A DNA stretch of 64,000 bases from Candidatus Saccharimonadota bacterium (GCA_030528625.1 JAUMYN010000002.1:62001-126000); one strand, 5' to 3'; shown: positions 25,124 through 34,495, counted from the stretch's first letter. Made by a program: numbers and translations. The notes: a model not told the origin generated them from the sequence alone.

Positions 25124-26698
25124 ATTAGCGATGGCGGCGCGGATCAATCCCCCGAAGAGCGGGTGAGGCCGGAACGGTCGCGATCGAAACTCTGGATGCG
25201 CCTGAGTGGCGATGAAGTAATCGCACTGCGGCGCTTCGACGAATTCCACCAGCGAGCCGTCTGGCGACGTTCCCGAAACAACCAGACCGCCCCTCTCGAT
25301 AGCCTGAACACATGATTGATTCACTTCATAGCGATGGCGATGACGCTCAGCCACCTCTGTTTGTCCGTAGGTATGCGCCGCCAATGAATCAGCTACCAGC
25401 ATCGCTGGATACTCACCTAGGCGCATCGTACCGCCGGTCGATTGCTTACCCGCTTGATCAGGCATTAGATAGACTACCCGTTGGTCGCCCGTCGCGCCAA
25501 ATTCCTCGCTGCCCGCTAGCGGCATCCCGCCGCGCTGCGCCGCCGCAATCACCGCCGTTTGCAAGCCCAGGCAGATGCCCAGATACGGCTTGTTGTTTTT
25601 TATACAATACTCAGCAGCCTGGATCTTCCCCTCGACACCGCGCGCGCCGAAACCACCCGGTACCACCACGGCATCCACCGCTGCCAACTCATCATCCGTC
25701 ACCGTCTCGGCATTCAGCCAGCGAATGTCCACCTCGGCCTTCTGCGCCCATGCAGCTGCCTTGATCGCCTCGGTCACCGACAGATAGGTATCGGCATTAT
25801 CGATATATTTTGCCACCAGGCCAATCGCCAGTCGGCGCGTGTAGTCAGTCTGGTCACGCTTGGCCAACCGCCGCCAGCGCGCCAGCTCTGGCTCCTGAGT
25901 ATTGCCGGTAAATTCGTTCAGCAGCTGGCCCAGATCGCGCGCCACAGTGAGCGGCACCTCATACACCGTCGAGACATTCGGCATCATGATAATTCCTTGG
26001 CGCCGCACCCCAGATGAAACAGCTATCTTATCGCCAATACTCTTGGGCGGCCTATTGCGCCCCTCCGTGCGCACGCCAACCACGTCAGGCATAATGCCAA
26101 AACCGCGCAGATCAGCCAGGGCGTTCTGGGCTGGCTTGGTCTTATACTCAGCACTAGCCTCCAAAAACGGTACATAGACCACGTGAACAAACAGGCAGTT
26201 GTCGCGGCCGACCTCCAGAGCAAATTCCCGAATCGCCTCAATAAAGCTCAGGGATTCATAGTCGCCAACCGTGCCGCCGATCTCCACGATATGCACATCC
26301 CCCTCGGCCGCCTGGTGAATCGCCTGCTTGATAGCATTCGTCAGGTGCGGTACGAGCTGTACTGTCTTGCCGCCAAATTTACCCGCTCGCTCATCATTGA
26401 TCAAATCTCGCAGCAGCCGACCCGACAGCGTGGTGTTGCGCTGGGTCAACTCAAGATCTAAAAACCGCTCATAATGCCCCAGGTCCAGATCGGTTTCGGC
26501 GCCATCCTTCGTCACAAAACATTCGCCGTGTTCTCTAGGACTCAACAGTCCAGCATCGACATTCAGATAAGGGTCGCACTTCTGCACCGACACGCTGATG
26601 CCCTTGGCCTGCAACACCGCGCCGATGCTGGCCGCCGTGATTCCCTTGCCAACACCCGACAATACGCCGCCCGTGACGAAAATATATTTCTTTGTCAT
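25112..26698 (-). CDS. pyrG: CTP synthase
   Basis: 528 aa. N-terminal synthetase domain (KYIFVTGGVLSGVGKGITAASIG; DGAETDLDLGHYERF) and C-terminal class I glutamine amidotransferase with the Cys nucleophile in LGICLGLQ and His-Glu in QAHPEFRSRP. It amides UTP to CTP using glutamine. The frame opens 36 bases further up, but MTKKYIFVTGG is the family start. A TATAAT box ends 9 bases before the ATG and overlaps the T-run of the preceding terminator. Confidence 0.98.
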   Translation of the reverse strand: MTKKYIFVTGGVLSGVGKGITAASIGAVLQAKGISVSVQKCDPYLNVDAGLLSPREHGECFVTKDGAETDLDLGHYERFLDLELTQRNTTLSGRLLRDLINDERAGKFGGKTVQLVPHLTNAIKQAIHQAAEGDVHIVEIGGTVGDYESLSFIEAIREFALEVGRDNCLFVHVVYVPFLEASAEYKTKPAQNALADLRGFGIMPDVVGVRTEGRNRPPKSIGDKIAVSSGVRRQGIIMMPNVSTVYEVPLTVARDLGQLLNEFTGNTQEPELARWRRLAKRDQTDYTRRLAIGLVAKYIDNADTYLSVTEAIKAAAWAQKAEVDIRWLNAETVTDDELAAVDAVVVPGGFGARGVEGKIQAAEYCIKNNKPYLGICLGLQTAVIAAAQRGGMPLAGSEEFGATGDQRVVYLMPDQAGKQSTGGTMRLGEYPAMLVADSLAAHTYGQTEVAERHRHRYEVNQSCVQAIERGGLVVSGTSPDGSLVEFVEAPQCDYFIATQAHPEFRSRPFRPHPLFGGLIRAAIANLTK

Positions 26699-26707
26699 GC
26701 ATCCTCC

Positions 26708-26713
26708 ATTATA
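26708..26713 (-). promoter_or_regulatory. -10 box of pyrG inside a terminator T-run
   Basis: TATAAT formed by the tail TTTTTATAAT of the upstream terminator, followed by GGAGGATGC and the pyrG ATG. Confidence 0.6.
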
Positions 26714-26715
26714 AA

Positions 26716-26739
26716 AAGAGGTGTCAAACGACACCTCTT
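26716..26739 (-). terminator. Rho-independent terminator of the 57-aa gene
   Basis: Perfect 10-bp stem AAGAGGTGTC/GACACCTCTT with a 4-base loop, followed on the minus strand by TTTAT. It lies 9 bases after the stop of the 57-aa gene and before pyrG. Confidence 0.9.
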
Positions 26740-26747
26740 AGGCTTAT

Positions 26748-26921
26748 CTACTCACACCCATCGCAAATCGTTAGACTGGCAGGGTCCAGCGGCGCGGCTA
26801 CACCACCCGACTGCTTTGCGTGCTCATCAGCCGCCTCCTGGGCCGCCCGCATTGCGGCATCAATGGCACTTAGTTTTTCTTCTAGCGTCATATCGTCGCT
26901 AAAAATTTGACTTGCATTCAT
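26748..26921 (-). CDS. 57-aa hypothetical protein
   Basis: Mini-gene bounded by its own terminator. It begins MNASQIFSDDMTLEEKLSAI, then an Ala-rich helix (AMRAAQEAADEHAKQ), and ends LTICDGCE with a C-x2-C pair that could bind metal or be redox active. AGGAACAGGAAC precedes the ATG. A possible -10 TACAAT lies at 26958-26963. Function not recognised; the size and the isolated strong terminator suggest a separately regulated small protein. Confidence 0.7.
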   Translation of the reverse strand: MNASQIFSDDMTLEEKLSAIDAAMRAAQEAADEHAKQSGGVAAPLDPASLTICDGCE

Positions 26922-26955
26922 GTTCCTGTTCCTCTATATGTAGTAGTACTTATGC

Positions 26956-27378
26956 TTATTGTACGCTAGATGTGGTGTCCTTGGCAATATAGTGTCGCCA
27001 GTTTTTTGTTGTAGTTTTTTCATCAAGCTGGCCAATTGGCATGGCATAGATGCGCGGCGTTGGCACTGGCGGCACAAACCCGTGCATTTTCTGCGTATAT
27101 GCCGCCATAATCGCCTCCTGCTCCGCCTCATCAGTCACCTCGCGAACCGTTGTGGTCAAAAACACTCCGTCTTTGGCCTCATTCCACACCACAAATTCAA
27201 CCTTACCAGTGCGAAACGCGTTCAGCGCATGACGCGAATCACGGTCCGACACCCAGAACACCTCCTTATCGACACGCACAAAATGCAGCGGTGTCACCAG
27301 CGGCGTACGATCCCGATTGACCGTTGCCAACGCCCCAACTTCCACGGTATCTAGAATTTCTGTTGTAATTTTATCCAC
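26956..27378 (-). CDS. Pyridoxamine 5'-phosphate oxidase-like FMN-binding protein
   Basis: 140 aa split-barrel fold: ALATVNRDRTPLVTPLHFVRVDKEVFWVSDRDSRHALNAFRTGKVEF is the typical PPOx/FMN-binding pattern, followed by GVFLTTTVREV. The enzyme group binds FMN, F420 or heme; the actual substrate cannot be told. It starts at GTG 27378 with AAAGGAAG 8 bases upstream and only 3 bases after the previous stop, so it is the last gene of the nrd operon. Confidence 0.85.
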   Translation of the reverse strand: MDKITTEILDTVEVGALATVNRDRTPLVTPLHFVRVDKEVFWVSDRDSRHALNAFRTGKVEFVVWNEAKDGVFLTTTVREVTDEAEQEAIMAAYTQKMHGFVPPVPTPRIYAMPIGQLDEKTTTKNWRHYIAKDTTSSVQ

Positions 27379-27381
27379 AAG

Positions 27382-28311
27382 TTAATCTTCCTTTGTTTTT
27401 AGTTGCGCTATTGTTTTATACGTCGCTGCCTCAACTACCTTTAGGCGCGACAATTTTCCGCCTGTAATAATACTATTCGGGTCTTTTTCTTTAACCCCAA
27501 ACTCCTGCTGCACCAGCACGCCAATGTCAGGATATGAGGCCGGGATTTTATCGATCCACTCCTGCGGAAATTCTACATCCAAGCTAATATCCACTCGAGC
27601 CTCCTGTCCGCGCGGCTCAACGACTGCCACAGTGCAACCATAGAGGCTGTGATTACTGTGGACTGGATGCTGCCCGCTTTCGATTGTGACATAATAATCC
27701 GCTGCAACACCAAGTTTTAACAAAGCAGCTTGACGGTTCATCGCACCGTCGTACGTTTCCTCAATTGTCATCGGCTGCTCAGCGACGCCCGAATTAACTT
27801 TCTTACCATCAACCCGCACTGGCAGCCCCGCGCGCCGGAAGCCGCGTGCAACCGCGAGGTGCTTCAGGGCGCTCTCCGTGCTCATGTAAACCAGCGGCAA
27901 CGTGGCCAGATACTGCTCAATGGCCATCACATCACCATCCAGCACTACTGGATTAATACAGCGCAGTTCGTCACTGTAACTTAGTTCAGGCAGCGGATAG
28001 AGCGCAAAGATGCTCAACCCTTGATTTAGTGCATACGCCATCTCTATAAGTGTACTGCCGCCGATATACCCATCGACGCCATTTTTAGGCTCGTTCACCA
28101 CCAAAACAGCTTCCGCTTTGTCAATCTTAGCAAAGTGCTTAAACATAAACCCCTGCTTGATAGCGCCATTGCGGTGCGACTGCTCGCGGTCATAAGCTGT
28201 CCCCTCAGCGCGGTCTGGCACATAGACGACATGCCCTGCCGCCTCTAGCTTTCGTGCCAAAGCCTCCATCTTATCGATAAACTTCATTGACCCACATAAT
28301 GTAATATTCAC
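27382..28311 (-). CDS. Fusion: nucleoside 2-deoxyribosyltransferase-like + YjjX/DUF84 NTPase-like
   Basis: 309 aa, two domains. Residues ~1-135 resemble nucleoside 2-deoxyribosyltransferases (MNITLCGSMKF; GGSTLIEMAYALNQGLSIFALYP). Residues ~150-300 follow the DUF84/YjjX non-canonical purine NTP phosphatase pattern (NSGVAEQPMTIEETYDGAMNRQ; YYVTIESG; VAVVEPRG). YjjX enzymes hydrolyse ITP/XTP. Lying directly after nrdB, the protein probably sanitises or salvages deoxynucleotides made by the reductase (inference). GTG start with GGAGGG 8 bases upstream. Confidence 0.8.
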   Translation of the reverse strand: MNITLCGSMKFIDKMEALARKLEAAGHVVYVPDRAEGTAYDREQSHRNGAIKQGFMFKHFAKIDKAEAVLVVNEPKNGVDGYIGGSTLIEMAYALNQGLSIFALYPLPELSYSDELRCINPVVLDGDVMAIEQYLATLPLVYMSTESALKHLAVARGFRRAGLPVRVDGKKVNSGVAEQPMTIEETYDGAMNRQAALLKLGVAADYYVTIESGQHPVHSNHSLYGCTVAVVEPRGQEARVDISLDVEFPQEWIDKIPASYPDIGVLVQQEFGVKEKDPNSIITGGKLSRLKVVEAATYKTIAQLKTKED

Positions 28312-28336
28312 AACGATTACCCTCCGTTATCGCCCA

Positions 28337-29317
28337 CTACTTTGTGGTATTCACCTCATAGCTGGTGTTGGTGCTCTCAAAGAAATTGACCAGTTCTAAC
28401 GTGTCATTGGCCGTGGCCATCCATTTAGCTGGATTTGCCACATTGTACTCTGGCTCAAAGCCCAGCTCAACCAAGCGACGGTCGGTCATATGCATCACAT
28501 ATTGGTTCACATAATCCGCATTCAGCCCCAAAATACCCTTCGGCAGCATGTCTTTGTTGTATTCTTTCTCGAGTTCCACTGCCTGCAAGATAAGGTTACG
28601 GATTTCCTCAGCAAATTCCTCGGTTTGCAGCTCTGGATTTTCGTCCAGGATGGTCAGTAGCAGATTAATACCAAAGGTCAGGTGCAAGTTCTCATCCTTG
28701 GTAATCCAGTCCAGCAGCGTACCGACATTGCGCAGCAAATTGCGCTGGCGGAAACTCATGCCCACCATAAAGCCAGAGTAAAACCAAATACCCTCAAGCA
28801 CGATGTTGTAAGCCACTAATGAACGAACAAAATCTTTCTTGCCTTCCAAGCTGTAGATGTCCAGATTTGGATCAAGCATCACTTCGAGGTGTTTGTTTTG
28901 GAAATCAGCCTTGTCAGCCAGCGATTTTTTACCAAAGCCAGCCGCATAAATTTCCTCGCGATCAAACGGAAAGGTCTCGATGATGTATTCAAAAGTCATA
29001 AAATGGTTAGCCTCTTCCCACATCTGTTTCGACAGATACAGTTGCGCTTCCGCCGCATTAACATACGGATAGATGCCAAACGCTAGCGATTTATTGATCA
29101 GCAGTTCGTTCGGATTAAGGTAGCTGATGACAGTTTTGAGCGCGTGCTTTTCTTCGTCGGACAATTTGTCAAAATCCGCCAAATCCTGCACCAGCTGCAC
29201 TTCGTTCGGAAACCAGGTGTTAGCCACCGCTTGATTATACAAATCGTACGCCCACGGGTAGCGAATCGGATGCAAACTCAGCCCGTCGCGCAGTCCTGAA
29301 CCTAAAATACCGCTCAT
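28337..29317 (-). CDS. nrdB: Ribonucleotide reductase small subunit, class Ic type
   Basis: 326 aa ferritin-like radical subunit. The six metal ligands are Glu71, Glu102, His105, Glu175, Glu209 and His212. The residue seven after Glu102, where the radical Tyr normally sits, is Phe109. Spacings 71-102-175-209 match those of the Chlamydia trachomatis class Ic protein as I recall them (89-120-193-227, Phe127), which uses a Mn/Fe cofactor in place of a tyrosyl radical. The start overlaps the stop of the 48-aa gene as ATGA. Confidence 0.95.
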   Translation of the reverse strand: MSGILGSGLRDGLSLHPIRYPWAYDLYNQAVANTWFPNEVQLVQDLADFDKLSDEEKHALKTVISYLNPNELLINKSLAFGIYPYVNAAEAQLYLSKQMWEEANHFMTFEYIIETFPFDREEIYAAGFGKKSLADKADFQNKHLEVMLDPNLDIYSLEGKKDFVRSLVAYNIVLEGIWFYSGFMVGMSFRQRNLLRNVGTLLDWITKDENLHLTFGINLLLTILDENPELQTEEFAEEIRNLILQAVELEKEYNKDMLPKGILGLNADYVNQYVMHMTDRRLVELGFEPEYNVANPAKWMATANDTLELVNFFESTNTSYEVNTTK

Positions 29318-29460
29318 TCTACGCTCCCCTCGTCAAATGGTAATTCATCCTGGATAGTCCCTGGCAGCGCATCCTCAACATAACGCGCCAAATCTTCCCA
29401 TCCAGATCCAACAATTGAGCCGTCCTCTGGGTATCCGTTCAATCCTGGTAATGTTTCCAT
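29314..29460 (-). CDS. 48-aa protein between nrdA and nrdB
   Basis: METLPGLNGYPEDGSIVG... ending FDEGSVE: acidic, no Cys, hence not a NrdH-type glutaredoxin. AAAGGAGGATAGATAAA precedes the ATG. The start codon of nrdB overlaps its stop, so it is coupled to reductase expression. It may be a small partner or regulator of the reductase; nothing similar is known to me. The longer upstream frame is rejected because it runs into nrdA and lacks a ribosome site. Confidence 0.7.
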   Translation of the reverse strand: METLPGLNGYPEDGSIVGSGWEDLARYVEDALPGTIQDELPFDEGSVE

Positions 29461-29476
29461 TTTATCTATCCTCCTT

Positions 29477-31882
29477 TTATTTATTAACTTTCGCAAACCC
29501 AAAGCCGCGCGCCTTGCCGCCGCCCGTTCTAATCTTTTGTTCAGCTGTTTTTTCCACCGACACGGTTGTCTGCTCCGACTGGTGCCGCGGCTTGACGTGC
29601 AGATAATATGACGTTTTCAGGCCGCGCCGCCATGCTTCAGAATAAATCTCCACATATTCATCAATGTCACGCGTCTCGAGGTACATGTTGCGGCTAATCG
29701 CCTGATCCACCCACTTCTGCGCCCGCGCTGCCACCTCAATGAAAGCGTATGGGCTGAGCTGGAAGCTGGTTTTGTAGACATCTTTGAGCTTTTGCGGTAT
29801 GGCGTCAATTTGTTGAATGTCGCCCTGGTTGGCAAACACCTCTTCTTTGATGTCGTCCCACAGGTTTAGCGCCTTGAGATCACGCACCAAATTATTATTC
29901 ACCTCTAGGAATTTACCGTTCAGCGTCGAGCGGCTGAAAATCTGGGCAAATTGCGGGTCAATTCCTGGCGTAGTACCAGCGATATGACCGATGTTAGCGG
30001 TCGGCGCGATAGCCATCAGCGTAGCGTTGCGCATGCCTTTTTTGACCTTGGCGCGCAAGGAGTCCCAGTCCAGCCGAGTTTTGCGATCAATTTTCACCTT
30101 GAGCTTGCGGTTGTCGGACAATTCGTCCAGCGTGTCAATCGGCAAAATACCCTTGCTCCAGCCACTGCCTTTGAACACTGGGTAGCTGCCCAACTGCTCG
30201 GCCAAATCCGCCGACTGGTCGATGGCGTGGTAGCTGATGAACTCCGTCAATTGATCGATCAAATCATAGGCCTCGTTCGACTCATAGCAGTAACCCAATT
30301 TCTCCAGCACATCAGTAAAGCCCATCATGCCCAGACCAATCGCCCGCGTCTGCTCATTCGAGTGCATCGCCTCAGGAATTGGCGTCTGGGTGATGTCCAC
30401 CAGATTGTCCAGCTGGCGCACCGCCGCGCGCGACGCGTCTTTCAGCCGATCCCAATCCCACGTTTTGTCCTCGTTCAAAAACGCCGACAAATTGATGCTG
30501 ATGAGATTACAGGTGGCGATGTTTTTCTCGTCCTGCGGCAGGGTAATTTCGGTACAGAGGTTGGACAGATGGATGGTGCCGGTGTTATTATTCAGCGCCC
30601 GCACATTGATAGTATCCTTCCAAGTCAGCCATGGGTGGCTGCTAGCCTGCAGGCTGGTCAGAATTTGCTTGAACTGCTGGCGCGCCGAGGTTTTTTCAAA
30701 CACTCGCAATTTACCCGCTTCGGCCAGCTTGATGTACTCTTTATAGCGCGCCGAGAACTCCTCGCCGTACAGCTCTGGCAGATCTGGCGTTTCCGCTGGG
30801 TCAAACATGTACCAATCCTGGTCTTTTTGTACCCGTTTCATAAATTCATCAGAGATGAATACGGCGGTGTTAGCAAAGCGCGTGCGCATGTATGGGTCAC
30901 CCGAGTTGGAGCGCAGGTCGATAAACTGCGCGAAATTCAGGTGCCAGTTTTCCATGTAAATGGCTGCTGCGCCGGCCTTTTTACCCTTGCGACTGACCGC
31001 AAACAGTGCCGTGTCAATCATCTTCATGAACGGAATTGGGCCGGTTGACTCGGTGTTGGTGGTTTTCACTGGGCTGCCGGCCGCACGCAGCTTGGTAAAG
31101 CCGATGCCGATGCCACCGGTGCCCTTGGCGATCCACATGGTGTCGCGCACGCTCTTCGCGATCGACTCCATATTGTCCTGCACATCTATTAGGAAGCAGT
31201 TACTGAGCTGCGGAAAGGAACCGCCAGCATTGATGCGCGTCGAGCCGCCCGGCACATACTCCAGGTTGCTCATGTGTTGATAGAACGCAATGGCCGCTGC
31301 GGTCGGGTCTTTTTCGTTATAGCTCAAACCCATGGCGATGCGCATGTGGGTAAACTGCGGTGTTTCCAGCGGCTGCTTATCTTTTTTGCGCAAAGCGTAG
31401 CGGTTACGGTTGGTAATAACTCCAAGATACTTACTCAACTCATCCTTGCTCGGATCCAGCGCCTGGCCCAATTTCTTCAGGTCAAACCGCCCGTCGGCCA
31501 TCCGCTCATCCAGCAGCCCCGCCTTCACCGCATCTTTGATGAACTGCGGGAATTTCTGCGCGTGCAGTTTTTTTAACTCATCGGCCGTCTCGTAATCGCC
31601 CAAAGTGTTTTTATAAATATTTTTCAGGAGCAACCGTGCCGCAATCTTATCATAATCTGGATCATCTTTGACGTTTTGCAACGTCGTCTGAATCACCGCC
31701 TCGTCCAGCTGCTCAGACGTAATACCGTCAAACAGCGTCAGCTGCAACTCGGTGGCAATCTGCACCACCTTTGACACCTGATCGGGCAGCCCCTCGCAAG
31801 CCCGCAGTATCGCCGTATTGATTTTATTGGCGTCAAACGGTTCTTTCGTTCCATCGCGCTTGACGACATGAATATTGGTCAT
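29477..31882 (-). CDS. nrdA: Ribonucleotide reductase large subunit
   Basis: 801 aa. N-terminal ATP-cone (HVVKRDGTKEPFDANKINTAILRAC) for dATP feedback, then the 10-stranded barrel with the active-site Cys in QLSNCFLIDV, the radical Cys and Glu in LSNLCTEITLP, and the second redox Cys in NIATCNLISINLSAF. The C-terminal end (GGGKARGFGFAKVNK) has no Cys pair, which class I enzymes normally use to pass electrons from thioredoxin. ATG 31882 follows GGGGGAGGTGCA. An in-frame ATG at 31960 with GGGAGG would add 26 residues including two Cys and a Gly-rich linker. Confidence 0.97.
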   Translation of the reverse strand: MTNIHVVKRDGTKEPFDANKINTAILRACEGLPDQVSKVVQIATELQLTLFDGITSEQLDEAVIQTTLQNVKDDPDYDKIAARLLLKNIYKNTLGDYETADELKKLHAQKFPQFIKDAVKAGLLDERMADGRFDLKKLGQALDPSKDELSKYLGVITNRNRYALRKKDKQPLETPQFTHMRIAMGLSYNEKDPTAAAIAFYQHMSNLEYVPGGSTRINAGGSFPQLSNCFLIDVQDNMESIAKSVRDTMWIAKGTGGIGIGFTKLRAAGSPVKTTNTESTGPIPFMKMIDTALFAVSRKGKKAGAAAIYMENWHLNFAQFIDLRSNSGDPYMRTRFANTAVFISDEFMKRVQKDQDWYMFDPAETPDLPELYGEEFSARYKEYIKLAEAGKLRVFEKTSARQQFKQILTSLQASSHPWLTWKDTINVRALNNNTGTIHLSNLCTEITLPQDEKNIATCNLISINLSAFLNEDKTWDWDRLKDASRAAVRQLDNLVDITQTPIPEAMHSNEQTRAIGLGMMGFTDVLEKLGYCYESNEAYDLIDQLTEFISYHAIDQSADLAEQLGSYPVFKGSGWSKGILPIDTLDELSDNRKLKVKIDRKTRLDWDSLRAKVKKGMRNATLMAIAPTANIGHIAGTTPGIDPQFAQIFSRSTLNGKFLEVNNNLVRDLKALNLWDDIKEEVFANQGDIQQIDAIPQKLKDVYKTSFQLSPYAFIEVAARAQKWVDQAISRNMYLETRDIDEYVEIYSEAWRRGLKTSYYLHVKPRHQSEQTTVSVEKTAEQKIRTGGGKARGFGFAKVNK

Positions 31883-31984
31883 TGCACCTCCCCCTTTACC
31901 CTTTTTTGTTGGGCTACAAAAAGCTGCGCCAGCACCTCCTCTGGAGCATTTCTTGCTCATTGCCTCCCGTGTTTGTGTGTACAT

Positions 31985-32000
31985 CGCTATATATCTAGCG
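31985..32000. promoter_or_regulatory. Palindromic operator candidate before nrdA (NrdR-like box)
   Basis: Inverted repeat CGCTA-N6-TAGCG with an A/T centre (TATATC). It resembles the NrdR box (ACACwATATATwGTGT) in size and centre but not in every arm base. It lies just downstream of the predicted nrd transcription start. No nrdR gene is in the window. Confidence 0.4.
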
Positions 32001-32010
32001 TCTGTCTTCT

Positions 32011-32039
32011 ATAATAAGCACTAGATGTAGGGTTTGCAA
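32011..32039 (-). promoter_or_regulatory. nrd operon promoter
   Basis: TTGCAA (32034-32039), 17 bases, TATTAT (32011-32016); the only good promoter upstream of nrdA. The leader is ~120 bases to ATG 31882. Confidence 0.6.
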
Positions 32040-32158
32040 GGGTTTTGGTAAAAATTACAATGGTGAATATTACGACAGGCACATATGCCCTCGAGGCGAC
32101 AGAAGACGCTCGCAGCAGCGCTTGATGACCGCCCCCATAAAACCCCTTGCCTAGCTTG

Positions 32159-32164
32159 TATAAT
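32159..32164 (+). promoter_or_regulatory. -10 box before the 102-aa basic protein gene
   Basis: TATAAT, 21 bases before ATG 32186; a second candidate TACACT lies at 32170-32175, 10 bases before it. Confidence 0.45.
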
Positions 32165-32185
32165 TCACCTACACTGATAAGTAAT

Positions 32186-32494
32186 ATGGTTGACAAGGAA
32201 GAGGCCTGGAGAGAGTATAATGCGCCACACATTGAGCATCTTAAAAGCAGGGCGCTGGAGCCAGATCTTTCTTGGGTAGTGCGAGTGCTCCGGACCTGGT
32301 GGGCGAATCGTGCTATAAAAAAGCGCAACAATGAGACATTTTCGAACATCGGAATACTCGCTGTTCGTTTGATGGAACGCGACCGACAAGACGGCAAGCA
32401 GCTCGTTATTTCCCGAGCGCCTAAAAACGGGCCCCGTAGGGTGGTATACGAACCCCCACTTCCCTACCCACCGCGGCGTCGATATAAAAAATAA
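32186..32494 (+). CDS. Basic hypothetical protein, 102 aa
   Basis: Starts [22 protein letters not shown]; Arg/Lys- and Trp-rich ([22 protein letters not shown]) with a strongly basic, proline-rich end ([10 protein letters not shown]). Composition suggests nucleic-acid binding, but no domain is recognised. It overlaps nothing on the other strand that looks coding. It precedes a minus-strand tRNA-Ser. Confidence 0.6.
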   Translation: MVDKEEAWREYNAPHIEHLKSRALEPDLSWVVRVLRTWWANRAIKKRNNETFSNIGILAVRLMERDRQDGKQLVISRAPKNGPRRVVYEPPLPYPPRRRYKK

Positions 32495-32525
32495 CCCCGA
32501 ATTGCCTCGAGGCATGCTTTCATCG

Positions 32526-32615
32526 TGGCGGAAGGAGAGGGATTCGAACCCTCGAAAGGATTGCTCCTTTACACGCGTTCCAGGCGTGCCAGTTCAACCA
32601 CTCCTGCACCCTTCC
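32526..32615 (-). tRNA. tRNA-Ser (anticodon GGA)
   Basis: 90 bases with a class II long variable arm. Acceptor GGAAGGG/TCCTTCC, T-arm GAGGG-TTCGAAT-CCCTC, anticodon loop CTGGAAC, discriminator G and an encoded CCA. It reads UCC/UCU. Confidence 0.95.
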
Positions 32616-32700
32616 GCAACATCTGTCATTATACAAGATCCATGATATACATTCTAGGCCAGGACACAATACAGCCTTTGTATATATGGCTATATTATCG

Positions 32701-32706
32701 TATAAT
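32701..32706 (+). promoter_or_regulatory. -10 box of the EEP-family gene (leaderless type)
   Basis: TATAAT, 7 bases before ATG 32714; no Shine-Dalgarno between. Confidence 0.65.
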
Positions 32707-32713
32707 ATGATTT

Positions 32714-33556
32714 ATGAGTAGGTCTGTTGTCCGTATCGGCGCTCTCAACGTCGAGAAGGGCGGCTATCCGGCATATCAAAAAGATCTTTTTGGCACCCCT
32801 CCGCGCGCAGAGCAGATTAGGCGCGCCATAGAGGATATGAATCTTGACGTGTTTGTAGGAAGCGACGTGCAAGGTTGGAAAGACCCAGAGGCGCGCAACC
32901 TATGCTTGCCGCCTCATCTACAGGAGCACTGTACGTTTGTGCCGCTCAATGACAAGTGGCTCGAAGAGCACGAGCCGAGATATATGCGACATCTCGGCGT
33001 TGTTATTGCTACGAACAGGCCAGGCGAAACAGAGGCGCTCGATCTCTGCGGTCGGCAGGCGGTTTCCTATACGATGAATCTCGGTGAGGCAGGCCTGCGC
33101 ATCATCGGCGCATACCTCAATCACGCATCTGAAGCGATACGCGCACAGCAGGTGGGCGCTATCGTGAAGATCCTTAGGGGCGAAGTGCCGACTATTATCA
33201 TCGGTGACCTGAATGCACAAGAGGCACTGCGGGAGGTGACGCGTACTGAACGGATACGCTCGCATCTCATCAAGGCGGCCGGCCTTGGGCTTTCACTTAT
33301 AGGGCACCCCCACGGCCCTCGTCTTCTCGGGCTGGAAGAGCGCACCGCATTGGCGCAACTTAATGCCGTTGGTGCGATTAATGTTGCCCGTCACCTCGGA
33401 GCATCGCGATCAACCGCGCTCAACCCGGGCTGGCTATTCACGGTCGATCACGCCTATCTTCACGGTCTCCCGCCCGATGGAGGACGCGGCTTTCGTGTTC
33501 ATAGTCCGCAGGGCGCTTCCGACCACAGGGGAATATCTTTGTCACTGGCCATATAG
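32714..33556 (+). CDS. Endonuclease/exonuclease/phosphatase family protein
   Basis: 280 aa. Family motifs in order: [10 protein letters not shown] (metal-binding Asn/Glu), [30 protein letters not shown] (catalytic Asp-x-Asn) and a C-terminal [10 protein letters not shown] (Asp-His). These supply the Mg-dependent phosphodiesterase site of the DNase I/exonuclease III/IMPP fold. No signal peptide, so it acts inside the cell; the substrate (DNA, RNA or phospholipid headgroup) is not evident. Start 7 bases after TATAAT. Confidence 0.85.
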   Translation: MSRSVVRIGALNVEKGGYPAYQKDLFGTPPRAEQIRRAIEDMNLDVFVGSDVQGWKDPEARNLCLPPHLQEHCTFVPLNDKWLEEHEPRYMRHLGVVIATNRPGETEALDLCGRQAVSYTMNLGEAGLRIIGAYLNHASEAIRAQQVGAIVKILRGEVPTIIIGDLNAQEALREVTRTERIRSHLIKAAGLGLSLIGHPHGPRLLGLEERTALAQLNAVGAINVARHLGASRSTALNPGWLFTVDHAYLHGLPPDGGRGFRVHSPQGASDHRGISLSLAI

Positions 33557-33607
33557 ACTCACCCGCACAGTTGCGTCCGCGGGAGAACATGCCTATAATA
33601 AAAGCTG

Positions 33608-34491
<884 letters not shown>

Positions 34492-34495
<4 letters not shown>

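Noticed and set aside
29951-31048. Long plus-strand open frame (365 codons) opposite nrdA
   Set aside because: It is the antisense shadow of a strongly conserved nrdA reading frame; its translation has no recognisable motif and no ribosome site.
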